Below, one piece after another: positions 59,094 through 64,000 of a DNA stretch of 64,000 nucleotides. The DNA is taken from NCBI RefSeq assembly GCF_024746815.1, contig NZ_CP080525.1, forward strand, positions 4,706,501 to 4,770,500, in the 5' to 3' direction. Numbering within the stretch: position 1 is the stretch's first letter; each line of letters starts with the position of its first letter. The notes below the pieces were generated by a model, which ran no database searches, was not told where the DNA came from, and saw only the letters and a list, made by a program, of their open reading frames with translations. Source of the DNA: Mesorhizobium sp. AR07 (GTDB lineage: Bacteria > Pseudomonadota > Alphaproteobacteria > Rhizobiales > Rhizobiaceae). The translations under genes and the position numbers were made by a program.

Positions 59094-60580
59094 TGTCGCT
59101 GGCCATCCAGCAGGAGCGCGGTGCGGAAAGCGGTGCAGCCGAGACGGCCGCCAGCTTGGACCCATCGAACTGGGATCAGTTTCGCGACATCGCGCATGGC
59201 CTGCTGGACGACATGATCACCCACATCGAAACCATCAGGCAGCGGCCGGTATGGCAGGAGCCTGCCCGAGAAACGCGCGAGAGGTTTACCCGGCCGTTGC
59301 CGAATGAGCCGCGCGACCTTGGCGATGTCCTGGACGATGTGCGCAGGCACATCATGCCGTTCGCAACCGGCAATCTGCATCCGTTGTTCATGGGTTGGGT
59401 CCACGGGGCGGGCACGCCGATCGGAATGGTGGCCGAAATCGTCGCGGGCGGTCTGAACATGAACTGTGGCGGCCGCGACCATGCCGGTCTGGCCGTCGAA
59501 CAGCAAATCGTCCGCTGGATGAGCGAAGCGCTCGGATACCCCGATGGCGCGAGCGGATTGTTTCTCACCGGCTCTTCGATGGCCAATTTCGTCGCCGTCA
59601 CCATCGCCAAGACCGAAGCGCTGGGCCAGTCGGTGCGGGAGACCGGCTTGCGGAACTCCGATCGCGAGCTTGTCGCCTATACGTCCGCCGAGGCCCATTC
59701 CTGCATTGCGCAGGCAATGCAATTGTCCGGCATCGGATCGGCAAATTTGCGAACCGTTGCGGTTGATGCCGCCGGCAGGATGCTCCCCGACGCCTTGTCC
59801 GCAAGCATTGCGGAAGACCGTGCGAAAGGATTTCTGCCTTTTCTCGTGGTCGGGACCGCTGGGACGGTGAACACCGGGGCAATCGATCCGCTTGCGGAAA
59901 TCGCTGAAATCGCGTCCAGGGAAAAACTCTGGTTTCACGTCGACGGGGCGATCGGTGCACTGGCCGTGTTGTCCAGTTCCTTGCGTGATCTGTTCAAGGG
60001 CATGGAGAAGTCGGCGTCGGTGGCGCTTGATTTTCACAAATGGGGGCAAGTTCCCTATGATGCCGGATTTCTGCTGGTGCGCGATGGCGGCGCCCAAAAG
60101 CGTACGTTCGCGCAGCCGGCTGCCTATCTGCAGCGAGCCGATCGCGGACTGGCGGCCGGCGAAACCTGGCCTTGCGACCTGGGTCCGGACCTGTCGCGTG
60201 GATTCCGTGCGCTGAAAACCTGGATGACGATCGAGACGCTTGGTGCCGACAACATCGGGAAGTCGATCGCTCATACCTGCATGCTCGCGCGCCATCTCGC
60301 TGACCGTCTCAGCCGCCACCCGGCATTTGTACTGAAGGCGCCCGTTGCCCTTAACATTGTCTGTTTTGGCATTCGTCGAGGCGACGCCGGGTTCGTCCGG
60401 AATCTGGTGTCGGATCTTCAGGTATCCGGCCTGGCAGCGCCGTCGTGGACCACCCTCGACGGCGAACCGGTGGTGCGCTGCGCCATCGTCAACCACCGGA
60501 CGACGACAGCGGACATCGATGGATTTATGGATATTCTCGACACATATTTGGCCGAGAGGCGGGAAAAGCTCCAGAATTGA
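59093..60580 (+). CDS. PLP-dependent group II amino-acid decarboxylase
   Basis: A 495-residue decarboxylase of the aromatic amino acid/glutamate/cysteine sulfinate group. The Schiff-base Lys lies in SVALDFHKWGQVPYDAGFLL, with the Asp in HVDGAIGALAV and His in SAEAHSCIAQAM. The substrate residue pattern does not settle between aromatic and acidic amino acids. Its ATG shares one base with the stop of the previous gene, so the three genes of this operon are translationally linked. Confidence 0.88.
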   Translation: MSLAIQQERGAESGAAETAASLDPSNWDQFRDIAHGLLDDMITHIETIRQRPVWQEPARETRERFTRPLPNEPRDLGDVLDDVRRHIMPFATGNLHPLFMGWVHGAGTPIGMVAEIVAGGLNMNCGGRDHAGLAVEQQIVRWMSEALGYPDGASGLFLTGSSMANFVAVTIAKTEALGQSVRETGLRNSDRELVAYTSAEAHSCIAQAMQLSGIGSANLRTVAVDAAGRMLPDALSASIAEDRAKGFLPFLVVGTAGTVNTGAIDPLAEIAEIASREKLWFHVDGAIGALAVLSSSLRDLFKGMEKSASVALDFHKWGQVPYDAGFLLVRDGGAQKRTFAQPAAYLQRADRGLAAGETWPCDLGPDLSRGFRALKTWMTIETLGADNIGKSIAHTCMLARHLADRLSRHPAFVLKAPVALNIVCFGIRRGDAGFVRNLVSDLQVSGLAAPSWTTLDGEPVVRCAIVNHRTTTADIDGFMDILDTYLAERREKLQN

Positions 60581-60641
60581 TGCGGCACGCTCAAATCCCG
60601 GCCGAGCGAAACCGCAATATCCTCGCCAATCGAGGCTCCGT

Positions 60642-60657
60642 CTTACCGATTTGTAAG
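60642..60657. promoter_or_regulatory. CTTAC-N6-GTAAG box upstream of the glycosyltransferase operon
   Basis: CTTACCGATTTGTAAG, a perfect five-base-arm palindrome, with a degenerate GTATG half-site 22 bases beyond its GTAAG. It lies 105 bases before the first small gene of the operon. Confidence 0.6.
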
Positions 60658-60746
60658 AACGCGGCAATTCTCCAGTATGGTTGACGGCGCAGAATCTCTC
60701 CAGAACCGCTGCGGCTAGACATCTCTCTACAAGCCGAAGGCCTGTC

Positions 60747-60920
60747 GTGTTCGAGAGGTGGCTTTTGCAGATGCTCGGTCGCGGTCATGCCTTCAGGCAG
60801 GGCAAATGGATATGGGTCACCACGGTTCTGGTGCTGCTCACCCTTACCTGTGTCCTGATCGTCATATCCAGAAATGAGCCGGCCCCGGACGAGCGCTCGC
60901 ATCTGCTTTGGATCTGGTAA
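60747..60920 (+). CDS. small membrane protein at the head of the glycosyltransferase operon
   Basis: A 57-residue protein with one helix (IWVTTVLVLLTLTCVLIVI) and a basic N-terminus. The GTG at 60747 has GAAGG spaced seven bases; a TTG at 60681 would add 22 residues. It ends six bases before the ArnT-like gene. Function unknown. Confidence 0.55.
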   Translation: MFERWLLQMLGRGHAFRQGKWIWVTTVLVLLTLTCVLIVISRNEPAPDERSHLLWIW

Positions 60921-60926
60921 CGCCCG

Positions 60927-62549
60927 ATGTACCTGGATCAGTCTGATCGTGGCGCGGCTGTCGGAAAGCGGTCTTTATCCGACCTGGCAAGACAACCGCT
61001 GACATCTCCGGTTTTCCAGATGGCATGTCTGGTGGTCGCGTTTCTGATCTTGCGGATCGGACTTGCCTCGACAATTCCGCTGTCGATCGACGAGGCCTAT
61101 GCGGTGGTGGTGTCGCGCAGCCACTCGCTTTCCTATTTCGATCATCCGCCGCTCGGCTTCGCGCTTGCCCGCCTGATGGCGGATATCTCCGGTTGCGAAT
61201 GCCAGCTCCTCATGCGGCTTCCCTATGTGGTGTTGGGCTCGCTGTCGGCGCTGCTGCTGTTTTCGCTGACGCAATCCGTCTATGGCGCGGTTGCCGCGTT
61301 CTGGGCCGTAGCCTGGTACACGGTTGCGCCGTTTTTTCTGATTTCCGCCGGACACTTCGTCGTTCCGGACGGGCCGCTCAACTTCTTCCTTCTGGCCAGC
61401 GCTTGCCTGGTGGCGCCAATGCTTCTCGGCGCAAAGCCACGCTTCGCGCTGCTCCGTTGGATCGTCGCGGGCGTGGCACTTGGCTTGGCCTTGATGTCCA
61501 AATATCAGGCCGGTCTTTTCGGCATCTCGGCCCTGCTTGTCCTGCTGTTGACGAAGCCTGGTCGAGACCAGCTGCGGACGCCCGGGCCCTGGGTCGCCGG
61601 CCTAATCGCGGCACTCGGCCTGGTGCCGGTCGTGCTGTGGAACATGAGCCATGGCTGGATCTCCTTCGCGTTTCAGTCCGGTCGCGGCATGGCCGCCGAC
61701 GGCCATGTTCTGCATCCGGCAAATCTCGCCATTACGCTGCTCGGCCAGGCTGGCTATTTGTGGCCACCGATCTGGCTGGTCGCGATGGCCTGCCTGTGGC
61801 GCGGCGCCAGAAGCGACACCGCGGCCGATCGCTTCTTCGTGCTGCTGTCGTTGCCAACGGTCGCGTTCTTCGACCTGATCGCCCTGATCAGTGCCCATTC
61901 GCTGCCGCATTGGTCGATGAGCGGTTTCCTGTTTGCGTTTCCGCTTGTCGGTCAATGGTGCAGTCGTTTTTCGCAACGCCGGCCGACACGGCTGGCGGTC
62001 TCCTTTGTCATCGCCGCCCTTGTGGTGCCGCTGCTGGCTACAGGGTTCGCGGTCCAGGCAAGGACCGGGGCCTTTACGCGACCTTTCTATGACCGGGCTC
62101 CAAAATTCGATGTCAACTGGCAGATTGTCGACTGGTCCTCATTGACGGATGTGGTGGGTGGCCACGAGATCGGGGACGCCGACACCTATGTCGTTGCCTC
62201 GAACTGGATGCAGGCGGCGCGGATCGCCTATGTCCTTGGACCAGGTATTCCCATCGAGGTGCTTCCGGGAGACCCGCGCCACTTCCAGTTCATGGATGAC
62301 AGGCGCCTTGAGGGCCGCAGCCTCGGCCTCTTCGTCGGAGCTCTGAAATTTGGCGACGAAGCCGCCGGTGAAAAGGCTTATCGCGACAGTCTCGGCGGTC
62401 TCTTCGCTGTCGACGGACCTCCCAGGCATATCACGCAGCGCATCGCGGGCTTTCCGGTTTTCGACATTCTGATCCTCCCCGTCAGGAGGACGCTGCAAGC
62501 GCCCCTCCACGACGGCGGCTTGCCGCGGGGAAACAAAGTTCTCCCATGA
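60927..62549 (+). CDS. ArnT/PMT-like lipid-linked sugar glycosyltransferase (GT39/GT83 type)
   Basis: A 540-residue polytopic membrane enzyme with about 11 helices. The first periplasmic loop has the catalytic acidic motif IDEAYAVVVSRSHSLSYFDH, and HFVVPDGPLNFFLLASACLV is a further family block. Such enzymes move a sugar from an undecaprenyl carrier to lipid A or another acceptor on the periplasmic face. Stop overlaps the next start (ATGA). Confidence 0.88.
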   Translation: MYLDQSDRGAAVGKRSLSDLARQPLTSPVFQMACLVVAFLILRIGLASTIPLSIDEAYAVVVSRSHSLSYFDHPPLGFALARLMADISGCECQLLMRLPYVVLGSLSALLLFSLTQSVYGAVAAFWAVAWYTVAPFFLISAGHFVVPDGPLNFFLLASACLVAPMLLGAKPRFALLRWIVAGVALGLALMSKYQAGLFGISALLVLLLTKPGRDQLRTPGPWVAGLIAALGLVPVVLWNMSHGWISFAFQSGRGMAADGHVLHPANLAITLLGQAGYLWPPIWLVAMACLWRGARSDTAADRFFVLLSLPTVAFFDLIALISAHSLPHWSMSGFLFAFPLVGQWCSRFSQRRPTRLAVSFVIAALVVPLLATGFAVQARTGAFTRPFYDRAPKFDVNWQIVDWSSLTDVVGGHEIGDADTYVVASNWMQAARIAYVLGPGIPIEVLPGDPRHFQFMDDRRLEGRSLGLFVGALKFGDEAAGEKAYRDSLGGLFAVDGPPRHITQRIAGFPVFDILILPVRRTLQAPLHDGGLPRGNKVLP

Positions 62550-63715
62550 ACCATGTGACACACAAGACATCGAGCGGGGCCATGGAGCCGGCAGCGCACG
62601 CAGGATTTCCCGTGACAGAGCGGCAGCGCGGTGGCGCCGAACTGACGATTGTCATTCCGACGCTGAACGAGCGCGCCAACATCGGCCTGCTGGTCGGCCG
62701 GCTGCGGCAGTCGCTGCGTCAAATCGAGTGGGAAGTGGTCTTTGTCGATGACGATTCGAAAGATGGAACGATAGCGGCGGTGCGCGACATCGCCGCCGGC
62801 GATCATCGGGTTCGCGGCATCAGGCGTATCGCCCGTCGCGGTCTTGCAGGCGCCTGCCTGGAAGGCATCCTGTCCAGTTCGGCACCATTCGTTGCCGTCA
62901 TGGACGGGGATCTGCAGCATGACGAGACGTGTCTTCCCGCCATGTTCGAGATCATGCGGCGCGGTGAAGCCGATCTGGTGATCGCCAGCCGGTACGAAAA
63001 TGCGGGGAGCGCCGACAGAGGATTGACGCGGTTGCGTTCAAGCGGCAGCCGGCTGGCGACGCGCTTGGCGCGCTTGCTGTTGAAGACGCCGATCAATGAC
63101 CCGATGAGCGGTTTCTTCATGCTGCGCCGGGACATCGTCGATGCCGTGGCGCCGCGGCTTTCGCGGCAAGGGTTCAAGATCCTTCTGGATATCGTCGCCT
63201 CTTCGGCTGCGCCCCTGCGCATCAGGGAAATCCCTTACGTCTTCGGTCCGCGCCTGCATGGACAAAGCAAGCTCGATTCGCTTGTCGTGCTGGAATATGC
63301 CGGCTTGCTGGTCGCCAAGGCCTCCGGCGATCTGGTCTCGACGCGGTTTCTGGCCTTTGGCCTGGTCGGGTCCGCCGGTGTTGTTGTTCATCTTTCCGTC
63401 CTGCATGCGTTGCTGCCACACGGCGTGCCTTTCGCCCTGGCGCAGACCGCCGCCATGTTCACCGCAATGGCCTTCAACTACACGCTGAACAACACCTTCA
63501 CCTACCGGGACCAGCGCCGGCGCGGTTGGCGATTTCTGACCGGCTTCGCCATGTTCGCCGCGCTGTGCAGTTTTGGCGTCATCGCGGGGGTTGGAGTGTC
63601 GACGCTTCTCTACACCAGCCCGTCACGCTGGTGGGCGGCGGGCCTTGCCGCGGCCGCTGTGGGCGCTGCCTGGAACTACATCACCAATTCCGCCATCACC
63701 TGGCGTGCGCGGTAA
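62546..63715 (+). CDS. GT2 polyprenyl-phosphate glycosyltransferase fused to GtrA
   Basis: A 389-residue fusion: residues about 30-260 are a DPM1/GtrB-like GT2 (LTIVIPTLNERANIGLLVGR, VDDDSKDGTI, AVMDGDLQHDE, NDPMSGFFMLRR), and residues about 270-385 are a four-helix GtrA domain (FNYTLNNTFTYRDQRRRGWR). It should make and flip the undecaprenyl-phosphate sugar used by the preceding ArnT-like enzyme. Confidence 0.92.
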   Translation: MNHVTHKTSSGAMEPAAHAGFPVTERQRGGAELTIVIPTLNERANIGLLVGRLRQSLRQIEWEVVFVDDDSKDGTIAAVRDIAAGDHRVRGIRRIARRGLAGACLEGILSSSAPFVAVMDGDLQHDETCLPAMFEIMRRGEADLVIASRYENAGSADRGLTRLRSSGSRLATRLARLLLKTPINDPMSGFFMLRRDIVDAVAPRLSRQGFKILLDIVASSAAPLRIREIPYVFGPRLHGQSKLDSLVVLEYAGLLVAKASGDLVSTRFLAFGLVGSAGVVVHLSVLHALLPHGVPFALAQTAAMFTAMAFNYTLNNTFTYRDQRRRGWRFLTGFAMFAALCSFGVIAGVGVSTLLYTSPSRWWAAGLAAAAVGAAWNYITNSAITWRAR

Positions 63716-63760
63716 CGACCGACGCGCCATCTGGGGCACCCGCCGGCAGGGATGGGATAC

Positions 63761-64000
63761 CTAGCAGGCTGTTGAAGAAGTCCACTTGCGAGCGACGAAG
63801 TCTGCTTCGTCGCCGCCATGGAAGCAGATTTGTCCGTTGATAGAGCCGTCTGGTTGGATTTCAGCCCAGCCATTGCCTTGGGCTTCGTCCATTTCGTCAT
63901 TGCCTAGCCAGGAGAAGGCTACATTGTTGCCGTTGCCCGCGCCGAAGATCTGCCCGGTAACGCAGCCGAAGGCGAATTCGCTGGAGCCATCCGCCGCGAA
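63761..64000 (-). CDS. conserved hypothetical protein (partial)
   Basis: The last 79 residues of a minus-strand protein whose start lies beyond the right edge. Visible blocks are FAFGCVTGQIFGAGNGNNVA, FSWLGNDEMDEAQGNGWAEI and DGSINGQICFHGGDEADFVA, a pattern of small alphaproteobacterial proteins of unknown function with repeated Gly/Asp and Trp. The frame is open over the whole 240 bases, which supports it. Stop TAG at 63763-63761. Confidence 0.75.
   Translation of the reverse strand, partial: FAADGSSEFAFGCVTGQIFGAGNGNNVAFSWLGNDEMDEAQGNGWAEIQPDGSINGQICFHGGDEADFVARKWTSSTAC

Overview
The window looks like chromosomal DNA of a Mesorhizobium-type alphaproteobacterium (Rhizobiales). The evidence is high-GC coding, rhizobial-style housekeeping genes (def-fmt-truA-dapE-dapD, argB, engB, yidC-rnpA-rpmH), and several copies of the palindromic intergenic repeats typical of mesorhizobia. 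The species assignment is inference.

Layout. 1-8 kb: a flavin-dependent oxidoreductase (cut by the edge), DUF6481, a guanidinium exporter with a guanidine-II riboswitch, transglutaminase, CDF transporter, GFA protein, rmuC, def, fmt, acetyltransferase. 8-16 kb: truA, dapE, a ketopantoate-reductase-like gene, two DUF805 proteins, dapD, a LOG-family protein and a HAD nucleotidase. These last two converge on G-rich octamer repeats. 16-21 kb: diguanylate cyclase, GMC oxidoreductase with a small Tat partner, MarR, phhA with a divergent Lrp regulator. 21.2-23.1 kb: a small island between 26-bp direct repeats. 23-36 kb: a bchE-like radical SAM gene, argB, amidase, ECF sigma/anti-sigma, fasciclin, msrB, TetR-controlled emrAB, engB and a Vat-like acetyltransferase. 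36-44 kb: MarR-controlled emrAB, second fasciclin, yidC, rnpA, rpmH, histidine kinase. 44.9 kb: tRNA-Arg(ACG). 45-63.7 kb: an envelope and efflux region (COG4705 protein, phosphatase, two-component system, VirK/YbjX, PepSY, RND pump), a three-gene biosynthetic operon (ATP-grasp/cysteine-peptidase fusion plus two PLP enzymes), and lipid-linked sugar glycosyltransferases. A partial gene lies at the right edge.

The most unusual content is the island at 21.2-23.1 kb. It encodes a three-gene operon on the minus strand: a small toxin-like protein, an XRE helix-turn-helix protein fused to an intact copy of the RNA polymerase beta-subunit flap (including the flap-tip helix that binds sigma region 4) plus the beta C-terminal tail, and a small two-helix membrane protein with a central coiled coil. 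It has a near-consensus promoter and a palindromic operator, and duplicates the 3' end of the neighbouring lrp gene. A toxin-antitoxin-like or phage-defence system based on mimicry of RNA polymerase is the working hypothesis.

A second theme is a probable regulon. A 16-bp palindrome of the form CTTAC-N6-GTAAG lies upstream of the COG4705, VirK, PepSY, RND-pump and glycosyltransferase transcription units that surround an OmpR-type two-component system. Together these genes look like an envelope-modification or antimicrobial-peptide response. A third theme is architecture: a conserved minus-strand housekeeping series (rpmH, rnpA, yidC, engB, argB, HAD, dapD, dapE) is split by blocks of accessory genes.
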